Assembly (NCBI RefSeq): GCF_009695905.1 | Contig: NZ_VUNA01000003.1 | Coordinates: 62,001 to 126,000 of the forward strand | Reading direction: 5' to 3' | Source: Mogibacterium kristiansenii | Lineage (GTDB): Bacteria; Bacillota; Clostridia; Peptostreptococcales; Anaerovoracaceae | Length of the DNA stretch: 64,000 bases | Part shown: in pieces, positions 1-7,277 of the stretch | Layout: every line of letters starts with the position of its first letter | How positions within the stretch are numbered: the first letter of the stretch is position 1 | Notes under the pieces: model-generated | Told to the model about the DNA's origin: nothing | The model's input: the letters and a program-made list of their open reading frames with translations, nothing else | Database searches by the model: none | Translations under genes and position numbers: made by a program

Positions 1-72
1 CACTGTTTTCTCCCATCTGTGATACGCATTTTTTTAACTGTTATACAGAATACCACAGATGTTTCCGCAGGG

Positions 73-1419
73 TCAACTTTCCGGGTTTCGACGATGTGCC
101 ATTACAAGCAGTCCGCTGCAGCTGAGAATTAGCAGCACCATGGCCACCGCAAAACCATCGTCGCCGGTTTCCGGGGTATCGATTCTTCGAACTTTATTTG
201 TCTCTCCTTTGGTGCCCCGGCTTTCCTCGTCCGGATTATCGGGGTCCCGGCTTTCCTCGTCCGGATTATCGGGGTCCCGGCTTTCCTCGTAACCGTCTTG
301 GATTTTCTTCCGCGTTCCGTCTTTGACGGAAATGACCTCGTTCTTGTCCAGATCCAAAATGGTATCGTTGGCGGAGTCATCCACCGTTGCACCGTCCTCA
401 TCCTCCGGATCGTTTTCCTCCGTCTCAAAATCCCGAGGCTCATCGGAAGTCTCCCCTCCGCTGATTACGTTTTCTGCTGTGTCTTCCGGTTTCGATTCTG
501 ATGCGTCCGGATTCGCTTCTGATGCATCCGGATTCGTTTCCGGCGTATCCGGCGTATCCGTCGACTCTGCCGGTCCGCCGTCTTCCGTTTCGCTCACCTC
601 CTCTTCCTCTTCGTATTCCGGGGTGATTTCTTCAAATTCCACATCGGAAGTTTCGCCCGAATGGTTTAATTCTTCGTCTGCTTTTACTGCGGACATCGGC
701 TTCGACTTTGCTTTTGCTTTTTTTGGTTTTTTTGCCGGAGCAGCCTTTAAATTCCGAATACGAATCACCGTGGCGATTTTTCCGTCATATCGGGCCGCCC
801 GCACCTTCGCTTTGGTTTTACCGGCTTTAAAATACCACTTTCCGTTCTTCTTCACACCTCCGTCTCGGCCGGCGGAGTACCACAAAGTTCGGCCTTTGGC
901 ATCTCTTCCCGCATACACCGCCGTATGGATATGGCTGTCCCAGCCGCAAATATCTCCTTTCTTGAGGCCGGCATGCTTCGCTTTTTTGTGGGGATGAAGT
1001 ATCTTCAGCTTGCTGTTTTTCGTAATGCAGGTTTTCCGCTTTCCTCGAATGGCACCTCCTTTGTCAATCCAGAAAACCTGCCCCTTCTTGATAATTCCCG
1101 CATCCTGGAGTGCCCAGGATACGTAGATGGCACAGTTGGTCACGCGCCGCGTCTCTTTGCTTTTCCGGTAAGATCCCTTCCCTCCGTTTACGCTGTAGTG
1201 AAATCCGTCCTTCTCCAGATTCTCGGCTACCCGGTCCAGGGAATGCTTCCAATCCTCGTATGTATAGGCTGATGGGGACGAGGTGGCCGCTTCCGCCGGG
1301 AACGCGGTTCCCAGCCGAGACAACGCGAGAAACAAAAGGAACAAGAATCCCAGGAATCTAAGGAATCCGGATAACTCCGGATTCCTGCCGGCAATCCGAA
1401 CACGGATTGTTCTTTTCAT
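73..1419 (-). CDS. Wall-anchored NlpC/P60-like cysteine peptidase
   Basis: Predicted secreted protein of 448 residues. It has an N-terminal signal peptide (hydrophobic stretch about residues 19-45). An NlpC/P60- or CHAP-like region follows, with a candidate catalytic Cys in TNCAIYVSWAL and His in SHIHTAVYAG. A long acidic, Pro/Asp/Glu/Ser-rich region probably spans the wall. The C-terminus reads TPETGDD, then a hydrophobic helix and HRR, which fits a non-canonical sortase signal (xPxTG). Such proteins usually cut peptidoglycan peptide bonds, so this is probably a cell-wall hydrolase. The ATG is preceded by a good AGGAGA ribosome-binding site. The wall-spanning part contains a 10-residue tandem repeat. 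The exact peptidase family is an inference from the motif spacing. Confidence 0.75.
   Translation of the reverse strand: MKRTIRVRIAGRNPELSGFLRFLGFLFLLFLALSRLGTAFPAEAATSSPSAYTYEDWKHSLDRVAENLEKDGFHYSVNGGKGSYRKSKETRRVTNCAIYVSWALQDAGIIKKGQVFWIDKGGAIRGKRKTCITKNSKLKILHPHKKAKHAGLKKGDICGWDSHIHTAVYAGRDAKGRTLWYSAGRDGGVKKNGKWYFKAGKTKAKVRAARYDGKIATVIRIRNLKAAPAKKPKKAKAKSKPMSAVKADEELNHSGETSDVEFEEITPEYEEEEEVSETEDGGPAESTDTPDTPETNPDASEANPDASESKPEDTAENVISGGETSDEPRDFETEENDPEDEDGATVDDSANDTILDLDKNEVISVKDGTRKKIQDGYEESRDPDNPDEESRDPDNPDEESRGTKGETNKVRRIDTPETGDDGFAVAMVLLILSCSGLLVMAHRRNPES
221..290. repeat. 30-bp tandem minisatellite inside the wall-anchored gene
   Basis: Two perfect 30-bp copies (221-250, 251-280) plus a 10-bp partial copy. 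They encode repeats of the ten residues DEESRDPDNP in the wall-spanning region. The unit is a multiple of three, so copy-number change would preserve the frame. Confidence 0.9.
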
Positions 1420-1526
1420 ATTGCATCTCCTTTCATATTATTTCCGGTATTGCAGCGCTGATTCCTTTCCGGTGAAAGTATTATGCCACAGAAAAAATTC
1501 CCCTTCAGTACACTTTTATTATCATG

Positions 1527-1546
1527 CGGAAGTTTATAAACTTCCG
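1527..1546. promoter_or_regulatory. Perfect 20-bp palindrome upstream of the wall-protein gene
   Basis: CGGAAGTTTATAAACTTCCG is a perfect inverted repeat with no loop. It lies about 108 bp upstream of the start codon at 1419 and just before the first tandem array. The flanks extend the symmetry with one mismatch (CATG/TATG). It could bind a dimeric regulator. No regulator gene is adjacent, so the role is unknown. Confidence 0.5.
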
Positions 1547-1603
1547 TATGAGCAAGCGTGGTGCGGGCCGGCGGGCGTGGTGCGGGCGTGGTGCGGGGCG
1601 CGA

Positions 1604-2034
1604 CTTGGTGCACGAAATCCCGCCAGCCCTTATATCTCCGTTTCCTTTGCACCAAGTCCCCCGCGTTTTTTCGGGCGTGGTGGGGCGCCGGGCGTGGTGC
1701 GGGCGTGGTGCGGGGCGCGACTTGGTGCACGAAATCCCGCCGGTCCTTATATCTCCGTTTCCTTTGCACCAAGTCCCACGCGTTTCTTCGTCCGTGGCCG
1801 GCGCCGTCTTGGTGCACGAAATCCCGCCGGCCCTTATATCTCCGTTCCCTTTGCACCAATTCCCGCGCGTTTTTTCGCCCGTGGCCGGCGCCGACTTGGT
1901 GCACGAAATCCCGCGAGTCCTTATATCTCCGTTCCCTTTGCACCAATTCCCCCGCATTTCTTCACCCGTGGCCGGCGCCGTCTTGGTGCACGAAATCCCG
2001 CCGGCCCTTATATCTCCGTTCCCTTTGCACCAAG
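1604..2034. repeat. Tandem palindrome array A (5 units)
   Basis: Five units start at 1604, 1721, 1808, 1895 and 1982. The last four are exactly 87 bp apart; the first gap is 117 bp because of an extra GGCGTGGTGC-type insertion. Each unit is about 51-53 bp, with arms CTTGGTGCA and TGCACCAAG (two units end TGCACCAAT) and an inner core like CCCTTATATCTCCGTT. Reading frames across it are open in several phases but are repetitive and arginine/proline-rich. I see no real gene. Confidence 0.9.
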
Positions 2035-2066
2035 TCCCACGCGTTTCTTTGCCCATGCCCGGTTGG

Positions 2067-2378
2067 GCGTGGTGCCTCACCGCCCGCTAGCCCTTGTTTC
2101 TTCGTCTTGAGGCACCACGTCCTCGAGCACAGCAGCCGTTCCCGCCGAGCGGGCGTGGTGCCTCACCGCTCGCTAGCCCTTGTTTCTTCGTCTTGGGGCA
2201 CCACGCCCTCGAGCACAGCAGCCGTTCCCGCCGAGCGGGCGTGGTGCCTCACCGCTCGCTAGCCCTTGTTTCTTCGTCTTGGGGCACCACGCCCTCGAGC
2301 ACAGCAGCCGTTCCCGCCGAGCGGGCGTGGTGCCTCACCGCTCGCTAGCCCTTGTTTCTTCGTCTTGGGGCACCACGC
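2067..2378. repeat. Tandem palindrome array B (4 units of 86 bp)
   Basis: Units start at 2067, 2153, 2239 and 2325, exactly 86 bp apart. Arms are GCGTGGTGCC and GGCACCACGC (the first unit ends in ACGT). The inner core is CTAGCCCTTGTTTCTTCGTC. Copies 2-4 are nearly identical, including the roughly 32-bp spacer, which suggests recent amplification. Confidence 0.92.
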
Positions 2379-2393
2379 CCTCGAGCACAGACG

Positions 2394-2440
2394 AAAAGTG
2401 ATGCACGAAAGGCTCCCACCCGCCTTCGTGCATCACTTTT
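2394..2440. repeat. Free hairpin, GTGATGCA family
   Basis: Left arm AAAAGTGATGCACGAA and right arm TTCGTGCATCACTTTT are perfect 16-bp complements around a roughly 15-nt loop. The T-run on the right could also serve as a terminator on the plus strand. No plus-strand gene precedes it. Related hairpins lie at 18956, 41153 and 41320. Confidence 0.9.
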
Positions 2441-2465
2441 CCTCTATTATATTTTCAAAAGGAAA

Positions 2466-2510
2466 GAATTGACGACGAACACCACTCGTCCCTCCTTTCG
2501 TCGTCAATTC
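2466..2510. repeat. Free hairpin, ATTGACGAC family
   Basis: Perfect 14-bp arms GAATTGACGACGAA and TTCGTCGTCAATTC surround a 17-nt loop. It sits 25 bp after the previous hairpin. The same pairing of hairpin types recurs at 41320-41431. Confidence 0.9.
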
Positions 2511-2561
2511 TAATCATCTCCCCGTGCCGCTTGCTCCAACCTGCATTCGGCACCACAAAAA

Positions 2562-2602
2562 ATTGACGACAGACTCTCGTATCCGAAAAGTCTGTCGTCA
2601 AT
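2562..2602. repeat. Free hairpin, ATTGACGAC family
   Basis: Arms ATTGACGACAGACT and AGTCTGTCGTCAAT are perfect complements. The outer nine bases match the neighbouring hairpin, whereas the inner bases differ on both sides and still pair. It is followed by a T-rich run. Confidence 0.9.
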
Positions 2603-2747
2603 CCAATTTTTTCTTCATGTTTTTACTCTAATTCAAATTGAATCCGTGTCCAGAATCACTTCTTCAGAACCGGATTTTCTACTCGCTAGCCCTCAGCTCA
2701 CCATCTTCCCCGGGCATTCCACTCTAATCTTCCCGACGGCCGCGGGG

Positions 2748-2792
2748 AAATTGACGACGGAACGTTGGGAATCGAGGTTCCGTCGTCAATTT
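2748..2792. repeat. Free hairpin, ATTGACGAC family
   Basis: Arms AAATTGACGACGGAAC and GTTCCGTCGTCAATTT are perfect 16-bp complements. It is the third ATTGACGAC hairpin in this island, again with a different inner stem that still pairs. Confidence 0.9.
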
Positions 2793-2843
2793 CTTCCGAT
2801 TTCCCGAAAGTGGCCTGAATTAGAGGCGGCGGTCGCCGGCCGT

Positions 2844-3583
2844 GTTGGCGCCGGCCTCCCTGCGAAGCCTTATTTCTTCGCCGGGTCACGCCAACATGCT
2901 CCGGTTTTTCCCGTGTAGCCGGCGGCTTTGTTGGCGCCGTCCTCCCTGCGAAGCCTTATTTCTTCGCCGGATCACGCCAACATGCTCCGGTTTTTCCCGT
3001 GTAGCCGGCGGCTTTGTTGGCGCCGTCCTTCCTGCGAAGCCTTATTCCTTCGCCGGGCCACGCCAACATGCTCCGGTTTTTCCCATATAGCCGGCGGCTT
3101 TGTTGGCGCCGTCCTCCCTGCGAAGCCTTATTTCTTCGCCGGGCCACGCCAACATGCTCCGGTTTTTCCCGGGCGGTCGCCGGCCGTGTTGGCGCCGTCC
3201 TCCCTGCGAAGCCTGATTTCTTCGCCGGGCCACGCCAACATGCTCCGGTTTTTCCTGTATAGCCGGCGGCCGTGTTGGCGCCGTCCTCCCTGCGAAGCCT
3301 TATTTCTTCGCCGGGCCACGCCAACATGCTCCGGTTTTTCCCGGGCGGTCGCCGCCCATGTTGGCGCCTTCCTCCCGGCGAAGCCCTATTTCTTCGCCGG
3401 GCCACGCCAACATGCTCCGGTTTTTCCCGTATAGCCGCCGCCCATGTTGGCGCCGTCCTCCCTGCGAAGCCTTATTTCTTCGCCGGGCCACGCCAACATG
3501 CTCCGGTTTTTCCCGGGCGGTCCCCAGCCGCGTTGGCGCCGTCCTCCCTGCATGGCCTTATTTCTTCGCCGGGCCACGCCAAC
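2844..3583. repeat. Tandem palindrome array C (9 units of 86 bp)
   Basis: Nine units start at 2844, 2930, 3016, 3102, 3188, 3274, 3360, 3446 and 3532, with an exact 86-bp period. Each unit is 52 bp, with arms GTTGGCG and CGCCAAC and an inner stem GCGAAG/CTTCGC around CCTTATTT. Spacers are 34 bp, begin ATGCTCCGG and alternate between two variants (TATAGCCGGCGG or GGGCGGTCGCC). The array ends 32 bp from the stop codon of the 3D-domain gene. Confidence 0.93.
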
Positions 3584-3614
3584 GCGTCCCGCATTTTCCC
3601 AGCTTCTTTTTCTT

Positions 3615-4646
3615 CTACTCCGCCAGCACATAGGCTTTCCGGTTCTGGCGGCCCCAGCGGATACACTCCGCCGTGCTTCGCATGTACAGGTCCACAATGT
3701 GCCCCTGCACCGCGCCGCCGCAGTCGTTGGCCACCGCAATTCCGTAACCCTCGATGTACAGGCGCGTTCCGTAAGGAATCACGGACGGATCCACCGCACA
3801 GGTCCCGTAGTGCACCCGCTGACCCGTAGAGCCGTGGGCATTGGTTCCCGCATAGTAAGCGGTGGTGTTGGCGGTAAAAGTACTTTTTACTTTTACTTCC
3901 CCCTTTTCCCCGGTTTCCGAGGTGCCGCACCGAAGAGTATGATCTTCCGGTTTTGTGATCCATTTCTTTAACTTTGTCCGGGTACCAGATTTTTTTCCAT
4001 TGATATAGGTGGTGGTGTAGGTATAGAGGCCCTCGCCGTCCCGGCCGCCGGTTTCCTGCACCATGCCCGAAGACAGGCCCGGGTCCAGCACCACCTTATC
4101 CCCGGATTTTACTTTTTTGGTGCCTTCCGTCACCTTCCGATGCACCTCGTCCACGGTAATTTTCGTGTCCGCCCGAACCGGTGAATCCAGCTCCGGAGAG
4201 ATGCGGTCGTCCTTATCGTAGCGGATGTCGTTCAGCTTCAGGTTCTCCCGAACGGTACCGGATTTCAGGGTGAAATCCTTCATCTTTCCGTGAATTTCCA
4301 TTTGGGTGTGTATGCACTCTTCCACGGTGATTTTCATCTTGTCGGACACCGGGTACTCCCGGCAAGGGTGCACCGTATCGATTTCCGACGCACCGATCTT
4401 GGCTTCCTTCAATACAGCCCCCACCGTGGTCTGCCGCGTGAGGGCGGTGACGGTTTTCGTCTTTCCGTCCATCCCCGCATAGGAAACTGTGACCTGCTCC
4501 GGTATCAGCCAGCTGATTTCTTGCCACAGCAGAATTCCCAGAGTCAGAAGCAGAATCACACCCATGGTTCGGGTGTGCCGATCCCGATTGAAAATCTGAT
4601 ACAGGTTTTTCCGTTTTTTCTTGCCGGCTGCCGTCTCATTTCTCAT
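3615..4646 (-). CDS. G5 and 3D domain cell-wall protein (YabE/Rpf-like)
   Basis: A 343-residue membrane-anchored protein: one N-terminal transmembrane segment, a DUF348-like region, a G5 domain around residues 170-235 and a C-terminal 3D domain. The 3D domain shows its three aspartates in AVDPSVIPYG, VANDCGGA and HIVDLYM. 3D domains are double-psi beta-barrels related to lytic transglycosylases (MltA, Rpf/YabE). Its likely role is peptidoglycan remodelling outside the membrane. An upstream in-frame ATG (4664) would add six residues. I prefer 4646 because GGAGAG lies six bases before it, whereas the SD-like AGAGG abuts the other ATG. Confidence 0.85.
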   Translation of the reverse strand: MRNETAAGKKKRKNLYQIFNRDRHTRTMGVILLLTLGILLWQEISWLIPEQVTVSYAGMDGKTKTVTALTRQTTVGAVLKEAKIGASEIDTVHPCREYPVSDKMKITVEECIHTQMEIHGKMKDFTLKSGTVRENLKLNDIRYDKDDRISPELDSPVRADTKITVDEVHRKVTEGTKKVKSGDKVVLDPGLSSGMVQETGGRDGEGLYTYTTTYINGKKSGTRTKLKKWITKPEDHTLRCGTSETGEKGEVKVKSTFTANTTAYYAGTNAHGSTGQRVHYGTCAVDPSVIPYGTRLYIEGYGIAVANDCGGAVQGHIVDLYMRSTAECIRWGRQNRKAYVLAE

Positions 4647-4724
4647 TTTCTTCTCTCCACTCATCCTCTTTCCGTCTCATCCCCCGCTGTTTTCTCCGGT
4701 CTGCCCGAATCCGTCTCGCTCGAT

Positions 4725-5132
4725 TTAGTTTTCCGAGCTTCCTCGGTGAATCAACTTGCTGCGGTCGTCCTTCCGAATCTGCTCCCGAATCTCCTTGTCC
4801 AGCGGCATCGGAATCAGGTCCTCCGCCGGCTCAAAAGATTTCTTGGCCACCGCCTTCGACGCCTCCTCCAAGCCGTTCTCCTTCAGAAATTTCCGGAACG
4901 CCGCTTTGGCATAGGCCGCATCCTTCCGAAACAGGTACAGGTGAAAGGTATTCGGTTCCGTGAAATGCAGCACCTGCCCCATATCGCCATAGGGAACCGC
5001 CATCAGCGCCTCTCCTTCCGGATAAAAATAGAATCCGTGGTTCATGTCCTCCACGTCCGCAATTTTCCGGACCGTCAGGGTCCCCCGGGTCTGCTTCGGG
5101 TTCAGCTCCATTCGATAATCCAATACGTCCAT
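4725..5132 (-). CDS. Hypothetical protein downstream of PIN-like gene
   Basis: Soluble 135-residue protein that I do not recognise. It has no signal peptide or membrane segment. The centre is aromatic-rich (HGFYFYPEG, NTFHLYLFR) and the C-terminal half is charged and helical. Its ATG follows immediately after the TAG stop of the PIN-like gene, so the two are translationally coupled and probably act together. Nothing in the sequence shows an enzymatic motif. Confidence 0.7.
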   Translation of the reverse strand: MDVLDYRMELNPKQTRGTLTVRKIADVEDMNHGFYFYPEGEALMAVPYGDMGQVLHFTEPNTFHLYLFRKDAAYAKAAFRKFLKENGLEEASKAVAKKSFEPAEDLIPMPLDKEIREQIRKDDRSKLIHRGSSEN

Positions 5133-5843
5133 CTACTCACCCTTCCGTCCCTTCAGCAGCGGCTTGATGCCTTTATAGATCTTTCCTGCCATTTCGGTGC
5201 CGTAAATCTTCACCAGGGCATTGTTCACCGCTTGCTTCGTCTTATGCACCCGAAGGGTCTCCGCAATTCGGCTCGCCTCGCCGGAAAACTCCGGAATCAA
5301 GCTCTTCACATCCCCCTGGAACACCCGATTCTCCTTGGCTGCGGCGTTTTTCTTTTTTTCGCCCCGCTTCTCCTTCTTCTTCAGCTTGCTCTTCTTCTCC
5401 TTCCCGCTCTTCGCCTCTTCCGGCTGCGGCAGTTCCTCCGGGATTTCGATGGCCGCCTCCGGCGCCCTCTTGAGAATGGTTTTTTTCACCGCCTTGCGCA
5501 AGTCCGGATGCCGGGACACGTTCACATTCCGCTTCTGCCAGAAATCCACCACCGCATCGAATCCGGTATCCTTGCTGATGATAACGAACTGCTCCCCGCC
5601 GTTCTTTGCGATCTCATACCCCAGCCAGCTCACCAGCTGAAAATCCAGGGCGTTCTTGCCACCGGTCTTAATCGGCATGTACGTCTTCCGAATCCGGCTT
5701 CGCTCCAGCTCCTGATGCACCGTAATGCTGATAGTGCTGTGCTGCTCCGAATAGAAAATCAGCAGTTCCGATCCGTCATCCAGAAGCTCCAGCCCCTCAA
5801 ACCCATTGCTGGCCACGTTTTCAAAATCAATTAAATACTTCAT
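5133..5843 (-). CDS. PIN-like/NYN-type nuclease-fold protein
   Basis: 236 residues. Residues 1-125 resemble a PIN-like domain: YLIDFENV at the N-terminus with an acidic pair, ALDFQLVSWLGYEIA in the middle and IISKDTGFDAVVDFW near the end. These places match the metal-binding acidic residues of PIN/NYN ribonucleases. A Lys/Glu-rich linker (about 140-175) and a C-terminal helical segment follow. The family suggests RNA cleavage, but catalysis is inferred from motif positions only. AGAGGG precedes the ATG. It is coupled to the downstream 135-residue gene. Confidence 0.7.
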   Translation of the reverse strand: MKYLIDFENVASNGFEGLELLDDGSELLIFYSEQHSTISITVHQELERSRIRKTYMPIKTGGKNALDFQLVSWLGYEIAKNGGEQFVIISKDTGFDAVVDFWQKRNVNVSRHPDLRKAVKKTILKRAPEAAIEIPEELPQPEEAKSGKEKKSKLKKKEKRGEKKKNAAAKENRVFQGDVKSLIPEFSGEASRIAETLRVHKTKQAVNNALVKIYGTEMAGKIYKGIKPLLKGRKGE

Positions 5844-6145
5844 TTAAAGTCCCTCTTTCTATTTCAATCTCTTTGTCAATGATAACAACACGATCGGCGC
5901 CCCGGCAGCATTTTGCCGCAGGCCCACACTGTTTCTTCCATAAAATATTATTATATCTCAATTTCCCATAAAAGAAAAGTTTCGTCCAATCCCGGGTTTC
6001 CGCTATCCGATTTTCAAATAGTCTGTCCTGTTGAACTCCGGCTTTAATGCTGATATGATAGCGGTATATTTCTACATATCGAAAGTACGTTATATATCCA
6101 GTTATATATAATGTATCGAATAAATGGAACACACGAGGAACATCG
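5844..6145. other. Divergent intergenic region
   Basis: AT-rich 300-bp gap between the PIN-like gene and the deacetylase, which diverge. TATAAT at 6107-6112 could be a -10 box for the deacetylase, without a convincing -35. A 101-codon frame here on the minus strand overlaps the PIN-like gene start and has no family resemblance, so I do not call it. Confidence 0.4.
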
Positions 6146-7267
6146 ATGAATCATATAGAGAAACGTTTTCGGAGGAAGAATTCACTCATTCTTCTCATCA
6201 TAATTATCATGATACTGCTCCTCCTGGGAGGAGTGCTGCTGATTCGCTATCAGGCCCACCACCAGATTGGCGGACTCAGCCGCAAACCCGTCATTTCCTT
6301 GAAGGGGGACACCACCCTACGGCTGTATCCCGGCGAGAAATTCTCGGACCCCGGGGTCACGGCGAAGGATTATCGGAAGAAAGACATTTCCTCCCACATT
6401 CAGACGGATTTGGATCAAAGCAGTTTTCGGAAGGACGGCACTCTGTGGAAATCCTATAGCGGAACGATCACCTACACGCTGAAGGATTACGGCAACCGGA
6501 TGAAGAAGACCCGAAAGGTTCGCACGGCATACCGTAAGCCGGACCAAAGTTCTCCAAGCTACGGTCACGGCATCGCGGTCTGCATGTTTCACAACATCTA
6601 CGATGCGAACAATCCCCCGGAAGATCTGAACCCCAACTACATGTCCACGGAAGAACTGTCCGCCATCCTGCAGTATCTGATCGATGCGGATTATTATTTC
6701 CCATCCTGGCAGGAGCTGCGGGATTACATTGACGGAAAGATTGATTTGCCGGTGAAATCCGTGGTGCTCACCTTTGACGACTGCACAAAGGATTTCCAGA
6801 AGTACGGAATTCCGGTGCTGGAAAAATACGACATCACCGCGACCAGTTTCGTTATCTGTGCTAAGAACGGCAAAGATGTGCTTCAGAAATACGGCGATGC
6901 CAAGCACATCAACTTCCAGTCCCACTCCTACAACATGCACCGTCCCGGCGGAACCATCGGCCACGGAGGTGTTTTTACCGCCCTGTCTCAGGAAGAGGAC
7001 GTAGCGGACCTGAAGAAATCCATCGACATGCTGGGCAGCGGCGAGGCCTTCGCCTATCCCTTCGGCGATTACACGGACACCTGTGAGGCGGCGGTGAAGG
7101 AAGCGGGTTTCCTTTGTGCTTTTACCACCGAATACGGAAAGGTACACCCGGGAGACGATCCCTACCTGCTGCCGCGAATTCGCGTGAACGGGGGATGTAC
7201 CCCGGAGGAATTCGCCCGGGACATATCGGACGGCCAAGAACCAACAGAACAACAGACTGAACAATAG
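6146..7267 (+). CDS. Membrane-anchored polysaccharide deacetylase
   Basis: 373 residues: an N-terminal transmembrane anchor (about residues 12-35), an Ig-like DUF5011-type domain (about 47-130), then a NodB-type polysaccharide deacetylase domain. The catalytic and metal-binding motifs are visible as VLTFDDC (about residue 208) and SHSYNMH, with a late YPFGDYT motif. Family members remove acetyl groups from peptidoglycan or exopolysaccharide outside the membrane. ACGAGGAA precedes the ATG. The next gene begins ten bases after the stop, so the two may share a transcript although their functions look unrelated. Confidence 0.88.
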   Translation: MNHIEKRFRRKNSLILLIIIIMILLLLGGVLLIRYQAHHQIGGLSRKPVISLKGDTTLRLYPGEKFSDPGVTAKDYRKKDISSHIQTDLDQSSFRKDGTLWKSYSGTITYTLKDYGNRMKKTRKVRTAYRKPDQSSPSYGHGIAVCMFHNIYDANNPPEDLNPNYMSTEELSAILQYLIDADYYFPSWQELRDYIDGKIDLPVKSVVLTFDDCTKDFQKYGIPVLEKYDITATSFVICAKNGKDVLQKYGDAKHINFQSHSYNMHRPGGTIGHGGVFTALSQEEDVADLKKSIDMLGSGEAFAYPFGDYTDTCEAAVKEAGFLCAFTTEYGKVHPGDDPYLLPRIRVNGGCTPEEFARDISDGQEPTEQQTEQ

Positions 7268-7277
7268 AGAGGATGCC

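Noticed and set aside
1416-2110. Open frames of 170-275 codons in arrays A and B
   Set aside because: Repetitive Arg/Pro-rich translations in several overlapping phases, explained by the GC-rich repeats.
1604-3583. CRISPR array in the tandem repeats
   Set aside because: Repeated units are 50-54 bp palindromes and the 32-36 bp spacers are repeated too, not unique. No cas gene is present.
2844-3583. Integron attC-like array
   Set aside because: Arms GTTGGCG/CGCCAAC superficially recall attC ends (GTTRRRY/RYYYAAC), but the third purine does not fit, units are directly adjacent with no cassettes, and no integrase is seen.
4290-5834. 514-codon plus-strand frame
   Set aside because: Shadow of three well-supported minus-strand genes; His/Leu/Arg-rich translation with no family match.
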